NCBI GenBank assembly: GCA_038501195.1
Contig: JBBPUQ010000009.1
Span: 1,426,001-1,490,000 of the forward strand
Source: Nemania diffusa
Lineage: Eukaryota > Ascomycota > Sordariomycetes > Xylariales > Xylariaceae
Reading direction: 5' to 3'
Length of the DNA stretch: 64,000 nt
Shown piece after piece: positions 48,498 through 62,220 of this stretch; position 1 is the first letter of the stretch; every line of letters begins with the position of its first letter. The notes beneath the pieces were generated by a model that saw only the letters and a program-made list of their open reading frames with translations, was not told where the DNA came from and did no database searches. Both the position numbers and the translations under genes were made by a program.

Positions 48498-50316
48498 GTT
48501 GTTTTTTCGTTAAGCTTTTTTAGTTCATTATAACTATTTTATATTGTTATTTAGTTTGTTTATAGCTTAAATTAAACAAGTTTTTTTTATATTAAAGTAT
48601 ATTATCTACTTTATTATTTAGTCCAAAGTTGTTTAAGTTTAATAAACTAAAACTAGCTAACTTTAGCTTTCGTTTTAGTTTATTTTAGCTTTTTTTAAGT
48701 TTAACAAGCTCAGTAATTTAAAACATTTGTTTGTACAAAGTATAACTTTTTAAATTAGTTTTTAAGCGTTTATACTTATAAATATATAAAGTTTAATTAG
48801 TAAAAAAAGCAACTAATAATAATTGATTTAAATAAAATGTAATTAAACAATTACAAATTTACATTATAGCTTTTAAAAAATAAACATTTAAATTAATATT
48901 ATTAGCATTAACTAACTTTATAAACTCAAACTATTGTTTTTTATTCAAAAGTATACAGTAATTAACAAAGCTTTAAACTAAATTTAACATTATATATAGT
49001 TAGTAAAAAATACTAGCAATAACATGTAGTTTTGTTCGTTGAGCTTAAATGTAATGCTTATTTTAAAAACGTACAAATTTGAAGCACTTATAACGAATTA
49101 GAAGCATAAAGATATAAAATAAAGCAACACAGTTTTTTTAAAACTTAAATAACTAAAAGCTTTAACGCTTGAGCGTACTAAAGTACTTTTAATATATATT
49201 AGTACAAGTGCAATAATAGTAGTATAAGCTTGTATAAATATTTATTTTTTAAAACAATGTACAGCTTTTTTGTAATTGATTTTACTAGCTTTTAATCCGT
49301 TGATTAGCTGTACTTTTACTAAAAAACTAGCAATTACTTTATTGTAAAAACTTATTTCTTATGTTTTTATTGCTGTTATTATACGCAGTAAATTAAGCAA
49401 CGTTGTTCAAAAATGTATTTGTTTGTACTGTTTTAAATATAAAAACACAAGCTTTTTCTAGAAGTAATTAATATAAATATCAGTTGCTTTTAAAAGCTTT
49501 AAATAAAAAAAAATGTACTATCGCTATTATTAAAGTTTTGTTACTTCGATTTAATTAAATAACAAGTAGTAAATAGTTATATTAACTAACTATTTTTATA
49601 TATTAAACAAAAACAAACTAAGCTGTAACTATTAAAAACTTAACATAAAACTATAAAATAAATCGTAAATAAGCGTTAATACTAGCATAAATTTCGAATT
49701 TATATTTAGCAAGTTTAAAGTGTACGTTTATTAACAAAATATAGTTTAGTTTAAAGCAAATCCAACTTTTATAGCAATAATAAACTTTGTTTAAACATTT
49801 AATAATCGAAACTTTATAAAATTTTCAGTAAACTTTATACAGTGCTTTGCAAAATAAAACAAAAAATCATTAACGTATATAAGTAACAAAAGTTCGAAGT
49901 TTGAGCTAACTTGTTAAACTTTGTATATTTTTTTTAGTACTAAAGAACTTTTGTAGTTGCTGTTGACGTACTTGTACAACTTCGATCGAGTATCTGCGAT
50001 ATATTTTCAACTGTGCGCAAATAACTACAATGCTATATAAAAATATAATAAACTTATCGCGAGTTAAATATATATATAGCTATTAATTAAATAGCTCGTA
50101 CTTATAATATAATATTGTAAGTTGCTTGTTAAAATTATCGCTATATTTAGTATGTTGTTTATTTTTAAAAATTCTCTATTGTTTTAATTGTATATATAAA
50201 GCAGTTCGTTTAATCGGTATGTTATAAAAATAATTAAAAACGTTTATTATAGATTTAACTCAAGTATAATTTCAGTATTTTTCGATAATCTATTTTTTTT
50301 ATAAATCAAAGTTGAT

Positions 50317-50379
50317 TGTTAGGCGCTTTATTTTAGCATGCTGAAAAAAAAAAGTGCTAAAGCTTTGTGTAATACGTGC
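50317..50379 (+). pseudogene. Possible remnant of a GATA-type zinc finger
   Basis: In one frame the bases read C-stop-ALYFSMLKKKSAKAL-CNTC, then a stop and KKQKY. This resembles the C-terminal half of a GATA finger (WRKGP-SGxKxL-CNxC-basic; compare [12 protein letters not shown] of the wc-2 gene in this window). The first CX2C pair is not recognisable, and the spacing is 16 residues between cysteines instead of 17-18. Chance similarity cannot be excluded. Confidence 0.3.
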
Positions 50380-50532
50380 TAAAAAAAACAAAAATATATA
50401 GAGTCGGGCTGCTAAATACAAATATGTGTACGAGCGTACAACTTTGTACAAATAAGTACTACATAATAATATAAATAAATAAATAATAACTAAATAAAAA
50501 AAATAATAGAAATAATAAAAAAAATTAATATA

Positions 50533-50677
<145 letters not shown>

Positions 50678-52634
50678 AAATAATTTATTTTATTTATTTA
50701 TTTAATTAATTATTTATTTATTTATAATTAAAAAAATTATTTTAATAAAAAAAAATTATAAATTATAATTTTTTTATTAATAAAATAAAATTAAATAAAT
50801 TATTTATTTATAATATTAATTATATATATAATTATTTAAAAAGTTTTAAAAATTATTTATTTTATATATTTTTTTATTAAAAAAATAATAAAAATAATTA
50901 TATATAAATTAATTATTAATTTAATATTATTATTATAAAATTTAAATTTAATATAAAATATTATTTTAAATATATTATTATATATTTAAATTTATAATTT
51001 TTTAAAAATATATTATAATTATAAATTATTAAAATTTTAAAAATAAATAAATTTTTATTTTATTTTATTATATAATAATTTTTAAATTTTTATATAATTT
51101 AATTTTTTTTATATTAAATATTTATATTAATAATAATTTTTAATAATAATTTTTATTATTATTATATATTAATATAATTTAATTAAACTTTTATTATTTA
51201 TATATTAAAATTATTTTTATATATTTTAATTAATTAATTTATAATTTATTTATAAATAATATATATATATTATATATTAAATTAATATTTTTAATTATTA
51301 TAAATTTAAATATTATAACTTTTATATTAATTATATATTAATTTTTTTATTTATTTAAAAAATATAAAAATATAATATATAATTATATTTAAACTTTTAA
51401 AATTATTAATAAATTATTATTAATTAATAATATTATAAAAATATTTATATTATATAAATAAATATAATAATTAATAAATTATTTATATATATATAAATAA
51501 TATTTAAAAAAATTAATTAAATTATAATATTATAATATTTAAATTTTTTTTATTTTATATTTAAATATAAAATAAAAAATTTAAAAAAATTAAATTAAAT
51601 AAAATATTAATTAAATTATAAAATATTATAAAATATATATTAAATTTTAATAAATATAAACAAAATTAATAAAATATAATTAAAAATATATAAAGTTTTA
51701 ATAAATATAAATATAAATTTATTAATATTAAATATATAATATATATATTTAAAAAAAGCTATTATTTTTTTATAATAAAATAAAAATTTATAATTTTTAT
51801 TTATTTTATTTTTAAATTATTAAAATTTATATTTTTATTATAAATATTATAAATAAATTAAATTAAAAATAAAATAAATAATTATAAATTATATAATATA
51901 TAAATAATAAAAAGTTAATAATTTATTATTTTAAATTTTAAAAAATATAATTTAATAAATAATAATTTTATATAAAATATTTAATAATTATTTAAAAATT
52001 TTAAATATTATATAAAAATTATATAATATAATAATAATAAAAAACTAATATAAAATAAAATAATTTATTAATAAATTAATATTTTAAAAAATATTTTAAA
52101 TAATAATTTTTAAAAAATAATATTATAAATTAATTTTAATTTAATTTATAAATTATATAATTTATTTAATTATTATATTAATAAAAAAAATATAATTATA
52201 ATATATAATTTAAATTAATTAATTTAATAATTTAAAAATAATATAATATTAAAAATATTAATATAATAATTTAATTTTTTATTATTATATTAATTATTTT
52301 AAATAAAAAGTTATATTATTATTTATTATAATATATAATTAAAACTTTTTTAATTTTATTTAAGTTTTATTAAAAAATTATATATTAAATTATTATTATA
52401 AATTATAATTAAATTTTTATAATTAATTTTAATTTAATTATAATAATATTATAATTTAATAAAATATTAATAAATTAATATAAATATAAATATTTATTAT
52501 TAAAAAATAAATATATTATAATATAAATAAATTATTTAAATAAATATTTATATAAAATTAAAAATAAAAAAATTAAACTTTTAAAAATAATTTTAATAAA
52601 TTTATAAAATATATAATTTAAACAATAAAAATTT

Positions 52635-52800
52635 AATAATAAAATTATTAAATTATAATTAATTATAATTAATATAAAAAAAATAATAATATAATTTTTT
52701 ATTTATTAATATTTAATATCAATTAATAAAAAATAAAAAATTATATTATTATTTTTTTTATATTAATTATAATTAATTATAATTTAATAATTTTATTATT
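52635..52800. repeat. Perfect 70-bp inverted repeat with 26-bp loop
   Basis: Bases 52635-52704 equal the reverse complement of 52731-52800 at all 70 positions, ending where the flanks diverge. It would fold into a long hairpin. Confidence 0.9.
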
Positions 52801-54603
52801 TATATATAAATGTTTTTTTTTTTTTAAATTTTAATTAATATATTAATAATATATTTAATTTAATTATTATTTATTATATTTATAAAAAATCTTTAAATAT
52901 TAAATAATTATTATTAAAAATTAAAAATTAAAAATATATAATATTTAATTAAATAATTAATAATAATAATAATAAAGTTTTAATATTTTTTTAAAATAAA
53001 TTATTTATAAAATTATTTAAAATATTATTATATTTATATATAAATTATTTATATATATATATATATATTTAAATTTTATAAATTTTAATTAATTTTTTTA
53101 ATTTTTTAATTTTTTAAATAACTTTTAAAAAATATAATTATATATATTTATATATATAAATAATATTAAATAATTAAATATAATAATTTTTTATATAATA
53201 TAATATATAAAAGTATTATTTATAAAACATTAAATTAATAATATATTTTATTTATTATTAATATTTTTATTAATATTTAAAATTAATTTATAATTATTTT
53301 TAATATTAATAATATAAAAAATAAAAAAGATTATATAAATTATATATTATAATTATAGTTTTTTTTATTTTTTATTAATTTATATTAATTAATTATTTTT
53401 AAAATTTTTTATATTAATAAAAGTTTTTAAAAATATTAAATAAATAAATTTATATAAAAACAATATATTTTTAAAAAAAACTATAATAATTTTTTAACTT
53501 TTATTTATTATATTAATTATTTTAATAAAAAATTATATTATTAATATTAATATATAATAAAAACTTTTATAATATTTTTTTTATTTTTATAATAAATTAT
53601 TTTATTATATAAATTTATAAATAATATTATAATTTATATTATAAAATATATTTATATTTAAATAAAAAAATTTTATTATTTATTTAAAATAATAAATTTA
53701 TTTAAAATTTAATAAAAAAATTAAAATAATAAATTAAAAAGTTTTTATATAAATATATTAATTTAATTAAAAAAATTAAATATATTTTTTAGTTTTATAT
53801 TTAAAAATATATAATATTATTTAATTTTTAAATTTATAATTAATATTATATTTTTTATAATTTATTAATTTATTAAAAACTTATATATTAAATTAATATT
53901 AATTATTAATTTATTTATAATAATATTATATTTAATAAAATCTTAATAAATTAATAAAAATAACTATATAATTATTATTAATTATATTAATATAATTATA
54001 AATGTTTAATTTTAAAAAATAAATATATTAAAATATAATTTAATTATTTTTTTATAATTTTATTATTTATTTAAATAAATTAAAATAAATTATATTAATT
54101 AATATTTATAAATAAAATAATATTTATATATATTTATAAATATAATTAAAAAATTAATATTATTAATATTTTTAATAATATTAATAAAATATATTATATA
54201 TAATATATTTTTTAAATTAATTAAATAAAATATAAATAATTTATAATATTAACTATTATTTTTAATTAATTTTTTATATATTTATATATTATAAATTATT
54301 TAATTTATTTTATTATATAATAAAATATTAAAATTATATATATATTATTAAATTAATTAATATATAAATAAATTAAATTTATAATTATAATAAAAAAAAT
54401 TAATATTATTAATATTTTTAATAATATTAATAATATATATTATATATAATTAAAAATTATTTTAATAAAAAAAAATTTTATATTATAATAACTTTTATTA
54501 ATAATAAAATAAAAACTTTTTTAGTTTTTTTTTTATTAATAAATTATTTTATTATAAACTTATATATTAAATTAATATTAACTATTAAAATATTATTAAT
54601 AAT

Positions 54604-54761
54604 TTATTTATAATTAAATAATAACAATTTAATTTATTAATTATATAATTTAATTAATTATTATATATAATAAATATATAATTAAACTTTTATTATTTAT
54701 ATATAAAAGCTTTTTTTTTTATTTTTTAATTAATTTATTTATAATATATTTAATTTAATTA
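54604..54761. repeat. Direct repeat A, copy 1 (copy 2 at about 59294-59447)
   Basis: Shares about 150 nearly identical bases with 59294-59447. Examples: ATAATAAATATATAATTAAA then CTTTTATTATTTATATATAA. Differences include AACAATTT versus AATGATTT and AAAGCTTT versus AAACTTT. A weaker relative lies at about 52795-52865. Confidence 0.8.
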
Positions 54762-55015
54762 TTATTTAAGTATATTTATTATATATAAATTAACTTTTTA
54801 TTTTAATTTATAAATTATATATATATATATTATATATTAAATTAATATTTTTTTATTTTTATAAATTTAAATAATAAAACTTTTATATAAATTATATATT
54901 AAATTTTTTTATTTATTTAAAAGTTATAAAAATATAACAATTTTAATATTTAATATTTAAATATTATTAATAAATTATTAATAAATAATAATATTTTAAA
55001 AAATTTAAAAATATA

Positions 55016-55985
55016 ATTTTATTATATTTAAACATTTTTATTATAATTAATATAAAATATATTTATATTATATAAAATAACTACTTTTTTTATAAATTAT
55101 ATTTTTATAAATTATTTATATTATATAATTTTATATATAAATTAAAATATATATTAATAAATTTAAAAAAATAAATAAAATTTAAAAAATTAATATATTA
55201 ATATTAAAAATTATAAAAAAATTTAAATAATAATAATAAATTTTTATTTATTTTTATATTAACTTAATTAATTTTTAAAAATAATTATAAATAAAATTAT
55301 AAAATTAAAAAAAATATTAATATTTTAAAAATTATATAATATTTTATAAATTAATAACTATTTATTTTTATTATTTTTATTTAAATTTTTATTAATTAAA
55401 AGTTTTATAATTTTTAAATAAATTTATATAAAACTTTATATTAAAATTATATTATATAATTATAAATTATATATTTTATATATAAAATTTTATAAAAATT
55501 ATAAAATTTTTAATTAATAAAAATTTAAATAAAAATAATAAAAATAAATAGTTATTAATTTATAAAATATTATATAATTTTTAAAATATTAATATTTTTT
55601 TAATTTTATAATTTTATTTATAATTATTTTTAAAGATTAATTAATTTAATAAACTTTTTATTTTTAATATAATATTAATAGTTTTATTAATAATTTATAT
55701 ATAATAATATTATTAATTATTTTTAAAAATTAATTAAATTAATATAAAAATAAACAAAAATTTATTATTATTATTTAAACTTTTTTATAATTTTTAATAT
55801 TAATATATTAATTTTTTAAATTTTTTTTAATTTGTAAACTTTATTAATATATATTTTAATTTATATATAAAACTTATATAATATAAATAATTTATAAAAA
55901 TATAACTTATAAAAAAAGTAATTATTTTATATAATATAAATATATTTTATATTAATTATAATAAAAATATTTAAATATAATAAAA
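55016..55985. repeat. Large inverted repeat, ~400-bp arms
   Basis: Left arm 55016-55415 matches the reverse complement of right arm 55495-55985 over its whole length. The right arm carries an extra ~92 bases bounded by repeated TTTTTAAAAATAATTA-like words, which looks like an internal duplication. Mismatches outside that insert are few and mostly transitions (for example TAACTACTTT versus TAATTACTTT). The loop is about 80 bases. Confidence 0.85.
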
Positions 55986-56114
55986 TTAATTAATATTTAA
56001 TTAAATTAAAAATAAAAAATCATTTAATTAAATAAAAATTTTATTATTTATTATTAATTTAAATATTATTATAAAAAAAACAATTAAATTATAAAATATA
56101 ATTAAATATATTAA

Positions 56115-56371
56115 TTTAATTTTATATAATCGATTATATATAGCAAAACTAAAGCAAAATATAATATTGTAATTATATAATATTATTATTGTTTTTTTAT
56201 TAATAAAAAAAATTTATATATATAATATATATATATAAATTATATAAATTTATTAATAATTTATTAATATTATATATAATAAAATATAATTAATTATTTA
56301 ATAAATAAATAATAAATTATATAAAAAAAAATTAAATATATATTAACTATAATTAATATTATTATTTTAAT
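56115..56371. repeat. Direct repeat B, copy 1 (copy 2 at 58405-58661)
   Basis: About 257 bases aligned with copy 2. Most differences are transitions: copy 1 has TAATCGATTA, TAGCAAAACTAAAGC and ATATTGTAATT, while copy 2 has TAATTAATTA, TAACAAAACTAAAAC and ATATTATAATT. In turn copy 2 keeps TACTATTGTTG where copy 1 has TATTATTATTG. Each copy has therefore lost different G/C bases independently. Confidence 0.85.
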
Positions 56372-58404
56372 AGTTATAAAAAGAATTTTTAATTATAGTT
56401 TTTTTTATATATATATTTTTTTTATTTTTTTTATATATATTTTTATTTATATATATAATTTATTAATTAAAAGTAATACTTTTAATATTTAGTTTAATAC
56501 TTTTTTTATTAATATATTAATTAAGTTATTTTTTTTATTAATTTAAAATATCTTTAAAATTTTTTAAAAAGTTATATAAAAAATAATTATATTATTAAAT
56601 TTATTAATTATTTTATATAATTTATTAATTAATATATTATTAATTATTTATTTATATTTATTTAAATTTTAATAAATAATATTATTAAAAATTTTAAATT
56701 TTAAATTTTAAATTAATATTATTTTTTATATAAGTTTTTATAACTAATATAATTAAAATTTTAATTTATAATATTATATTTATATTATTTATAAATAAAT
56801 TATTTATAAAAATAAAAAACTTTTTATAATATAAATTCAAAAATATAAACATTTGTTTATAATTATAATTATTAATTTATTATTTAATTTATTTATTTAA
56901 AATAATTATATTAACTTTTTATAAATTAATAATTTAAATAATAATAAATAAATTATAAAAAATTTTTAATTAATAAATATTATTTATATATATATTTTAA
57001 ATATATTAAAAAATATATTATTATATAAAGTTTTTTATATAAAAATAAATTTTAATTAATTATATAATTTAACTTTTTTAAATTAATATAATATATTTAT
57101 TTATAAATATAATTTAAATATTATTAAATTTAATTAAATTATTTTTATTTAAAATTTGTTTAAGTTTAGTTTTAAATTTTATTATATAAAATTAAAAATA
57201 TTGTTTATTTATAATTTAATAATATTAAAATTTTAAAACTATTATTAATAATTAATAAATAAAAATTATATAAAAAAACAATTATTTTAAATTTTTAATA
57301 ATAATATTTATAATATATTTTAAATTAATATAAACTTAATTTAATTAATTTATATAATAATTATATAATTTATAATATAGTTTTTTTAAAATATTTATTT
57401 TTAAGTTTAATAAATAAATATATATAAATTTTTATATAAATTTATTAATTAATTATATATATATTTATATAATATTTTATAATTTATATATTTTATTATA
57501 GTTTTAAATTAAAATAAATTTAAAAATTAAAATTAATTGTTAATTTATTTATTAAATTATTAATAATTATATAAATATAATATTTTTTTTTAAATTGTTA
57601 TATTTTTATATAATTAATTAAAACTTTTTATATAATTAAATAATTTTATTTTTAACTTTTTATATAAACTTTAATTTAAAAATTTAAATATTATAATATT
57701 TATTAAAGTTATATTTTATAAATTTAAATATTTTTTATATAAATAATTTATTAATTTTTATTATATTAAATTTTTTAAAAAAAAGTTTAAATATATTAAT
57801 AATATTATTTATTTATAATTTAATAACTAGTTTATAATTTATTTTTCTTAATTAAAAAAATATAAAATTTAATTATATAAAAAAATTAAAAATTATATTA
57901 ATTTTTTAAATTAGCTTTTTTTTTTTTTATATAATATTTATTAAAATAAATAATATATTATTTTTATTGTTTTATTTTATATTTTTTATTATATAAAAAT
58001 AAAGTTTAATTTATATATATTAAAATTTTATAAATTTATTAATTATATTAATTATAATATTAAATTTTTTAATAGTTTATATTTTATATAGTTTATTTTA
58101 GTTTTATTTTTTTTGCTATATAAATATTTTATATAAAATAAAACTGTTTTATTAATTAATTATATAATTAATTTTAATTATAATTTGTTTTTTTTAAAAT
58201 ATTTTTATAGCTTTTTTAATAGTTTTTACTTTTTATATAATATTAAAAAATAAAATAAAAATTTAATTAATTTATAAACAATTATTAAAAATAAATAATA
58301 TTAATATAAAACTATTAAATTTTATAATATTATTTAAAACTTATTAATTTATAATATATTACTATTAAATAAAAAAAGTTAATATAATTATTAATTAATA
58401 TTGA

Positions 58405-58661
58405 TTTAATTTTATATAATTAATTATATATAACAAAACTAAAACAAAATATAATATTATAATTATATAATACTATTGTTGTTTTTTTATTTAAAAAAAA
58501 ATCTTTATATATATAATATATATATATAAATTATATAAATTTATTAATAATTTATTAATATTATATATAATAAAATATAATTAACTATTTAATAAATAAA
58601 TAATAAATTATATAAAAAAAATTTAAATATATATTAATTATAATTAATATTGCTATTTTAA
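58405..58661. repeat. Direct repeat B, copy 2
   Basis: Partner of 56115-56371, same orientation, about 2.3 kb apart. See that entry for the substitution pattern. Confidence 0.85.
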
Positions 58662-59293
58662 TAAAATATATATATAATTTTTATATAATTAATTTATTAT
58701 TTAAAAATATTATTTTTAAAACTATTTTTTAAATAAAAAAAGTTATAAATATTTATATATATAAATAATTTAATAAATATAAATATAAATTTATTAATAT
58801 TAAATATATATTATATTTATATATATATATATAAAGCTATTTTATTAAAAACTATTTTAAAATAATAAAAAATTAAAAATTAAAACTATAGTTTTTAATT
58901 TTTTTATTTTTAAATTATATTTAAATTATTTTTTAATTATTAAAATTTATATTTTTATTATAAATATAATATAAAAACTAAATTTATAAAACAAAATAAA
59001 TAAATTAAATAAAAAATAAATTATAAATTTATAAATTATATAATATATAAAAAATAAAAAATTATTTATTTATTAATTTAAATTTTAAAAAATAATAATA
59101 TTAAAAATAATAATTTAATATAAATAATAAATAAATTATATTATATAAAATATTTATTAATTATTTAAATTATTAAAAATTATATAGTAATTATATAATA
59201 TAATAATTATAAAATAACAATATAAAATAAAATAATTTATTTATAAATTAATATATTAAAAAAAAAATAATATTATAAATTAAATATATATTA

Positions 59294-59447
59294 ATTTATA
59301 ATTAAATAATAATGATTTAATTTAATAATTATATAATTTAATTAATTATTATATATAATAAATATATAATTAAACTTTTATTATTTATATATAAAACTTT
59401 TTTTTATTTTTTAATTAATTTATTTATAATATATTTAATTTAATTAT
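59294..59447. repeat. Direct repeat A, copy 2
   Basis: Partner of 54604-54761, same orientation, about 4.7 kb apart. Confidence 0.8.
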
Positions 59448-61226
59448 ATTTATTATAATTATAAATATATATATTATAATATAAATAAATTATTTAAATA
59501 AACATTTAAATATATTTTAATATTTTTTTAATTTATTATTATTTAAAAAACAATTTTTTATTTTTTTATTTATTTATTTATATTATTATAATTAAAATAT
59601 ATAATTTTTTAATATATTAATTTATAAATTAATATTTATTTATTATATATATAATTATATTTTTATTAATTTTAATATTATATTAATTTAAAATATATAA
59701 TTTAATTTATAAATTATATATTATAAAATTATATTATATTTTATTTATTTATTTATTTATTTTTTTATTTATTTATATTTTATATTATAAGATTTTATAT
59801 TTATTAAAATTAAAACTTTATATTATGAAAAATTATTTATTAACTTAGTTATTTAACTTTGCTTACTAAGTTTAAATAAAAAAAAACTTTTGCAAAGTTT
59901 TTATAACTATCGATTTTATTTTATTTAAAAGTGTACTAACTTTTAAAACTTTAATTCAAGTGTGTATTAACTTGTAAACTTTAGTATTAACTTGTAAAAA
60001 CTTAAACTAAGTTTAATACAATTATTTATTGTTGTATACGTTTGCGCAAAAATATATTTTTTTTATTTTTTTTGCAGCTATTTAACTTTTAGTTAATTTG
60101 TTAACAAAAACGCTCGAGCTAGCTAGTAATAGCTTGTTCAAGCATTTCTAAAGTAATTTTAAACAGTTTTACAGTTTTTACATTTTTATTGTTAGCTATA
60201 AATGTTAGTATACGTTTGTACAAAGTTGTACAAATATTTATAAGCTTCTATATATTTAAATCTTTTTTGTTTTTTATAAAAAATGTATAATGTTGCTAGT
60301 AAAAAGTATTAGTAGCAAAAACAAGCGCTGCTGAAAATGTTAAAACTAAAAAAAATACACTTGTTAAAAAAGCTACAGCTTTTTAAACTTGTATAAATTT
60401 AACAATTTTTAACGTTAACTTAATTAAAAACTATATAAGCTGTAATAGCTAACGCTTGCTGTTAACAACTTGTTTTAATATTGTAGTAAGTAAAAGCGCT
60501 TTTAATTCGAACTTCTTTTGAAATAATAAAGCAAGAAATAGTTTATATATGTTAGTTTAAGTAGTATTAAAGTTGTACAAAGTTGTATATATAATATTGT
60601 TTTTAATATAACAACGAACGTTGTTGAAGTTACTTTTACAGAAGCTATTAAAAAAGCTTTAAGTTCTTGTAATATAGCTGTCGAAGTTGTTATAATTGTA
60701 TAAATGTTTTAAACTTTTGCTATTTTAACACTAGAATCGAATATTAATAATTTTATTATTACTACAATTTTTCTGCTTAAATTTAGCTACTTGTTACTTG
60801 TGCTAAGTTTAAGTAGCTCGTTTTATTTAGTAACAAGTTTTAGCAAAGTTAGCTATAGCTTGCTTTATTTAAGCTTTAGTTAAACAAAGTTTACTTTTGC
60901 AACTTTTACGTAGCAGCATGTTGTTATATATATAATACAGAATTATATAGCGTAGTAATATTTGTTAATAGTTAATAATACGTATAAAAGCTTGTATATA
61001 CTAATATACTAGTTAACACTTTTGTACAAAGTTGTACAAGTATATTTTTAAAACTTACTAGAAAATAAATTGTTGTAGCTAGAAAAAAAATCAATAATAA
61101 TAAATATTCTATATGTACTAACAGCTTTTACTATTTTTAGCTGTATTATATACGCTAACTTAAAAACAACTATAATACTTACTTATAAAGGGTATTTCTA
61201 TACTTCTTAAGTGTTATTTTAATAAG

Positions 61227-61264
61227 AAATTAGTTTTCGAACAGTTGGCCCTTTGGGTTGCTGT
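61227..61264. repeat. Right terminal inverted repeat (38 bp)
   Basis: Its reverse complement starts ACAGCAACCCAAAGGGC and ends GTTCGAAAACTAATTT. It matches the left repeat at 34/38 and keeps the more GC-rich form at three of the four differing sites. Confidence 0.85.
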
Positions 61265-61272
61265 AAGGTACC
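61265..61272. repeat. Putative target-site duplication, right copy
   Basis: AAGGTACC immediately outside the right terminal repeat; partner of AAGGTACT at 47120-47127. Confidence 0.55.
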
Positions 61273-62220
61273 TAGGCTAGGCTTTATATGTACTTAGTGC
61301 AGATCGGTGCAGATAATAGACGGAGCTAGGTTTATTGTTTAAAGTTACGCTGTGTCTAATAAATATTCCATATTGCAACCTCCCAGTTCCTATCCTAGGT
61401 AGGTAGTGATCTCTGTATTAGTCGTTTACTATGGTTAACCTTCATACTTATGCGTACTGCGTATTTGTGATGAGAGCATGCTCTCAAAAAATAAAACACC
61501 CCTGCCAACTTATGCATGCTAATGTCAGGCCGCGTCGGGAGGCTTCCGGCACAACATAACACATCGCAACACAACATCTAGATTGGTTACTTCTATGCAT
61601 AGCCTATCCCCCGTGGTAGACTAAGTAGTAATGTACCTACGTGCAACTACTTGCTTGTATATGTATGGCCACGAAATTGGTCGTCGTGGATCGTCCACTC
61701 GGCTTCCACTAGTTACCGCTTGCTGCACGGCGATGTCTCTGCACTATCCCAACTTTAGATACCGAAAAGAGTCAATGAGAATGTCTGCAGTAGTGAGGGA
61801 TATCGCCAACTTGAGTGGGGGTTGGTCGACATCGAAGTCGACTATCTATACATAGAGCATAGTAATGTGCAACCCTCGCTATGCCTACTACGTATTTACC
61901 ATCTGATAACCTATGCCACGGATGAGGCGTGGACCGCGAAATGGCTTGCAGATGTTGAGGTCATGGTGGCTCTGGTATTGGCCTATTTTCTCTAGCACTT
62001 GATACAGATATGCGTACTCGCTTCTCGCTCCGTACGTTAAAGGTTTCTCGCTCATTCTATATTCACTCCACATCCATATCTGTATCTGATTTCGTAGTCG
62101 TATTTATATTCATTTTCCTTCTTCCGCTTTTCTAATCGGCAGCAACTCTGTGGAGATATCCAGTTGAGATAGATCGCTGTCACGACATCGACGAGGGTCT
62201 TTAATCTCTAGACGTCTAAC
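61273..62220. other. Right flank of the element / upstream region of the AflR-like gene
   Basis: Composition returns at once to about 50% GC. Frames at 61395-61577, 61631-61855 and 61888-62073 are short and without domains. The right part should hold the promoter of the regulator gene. Confidence 0.5.
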
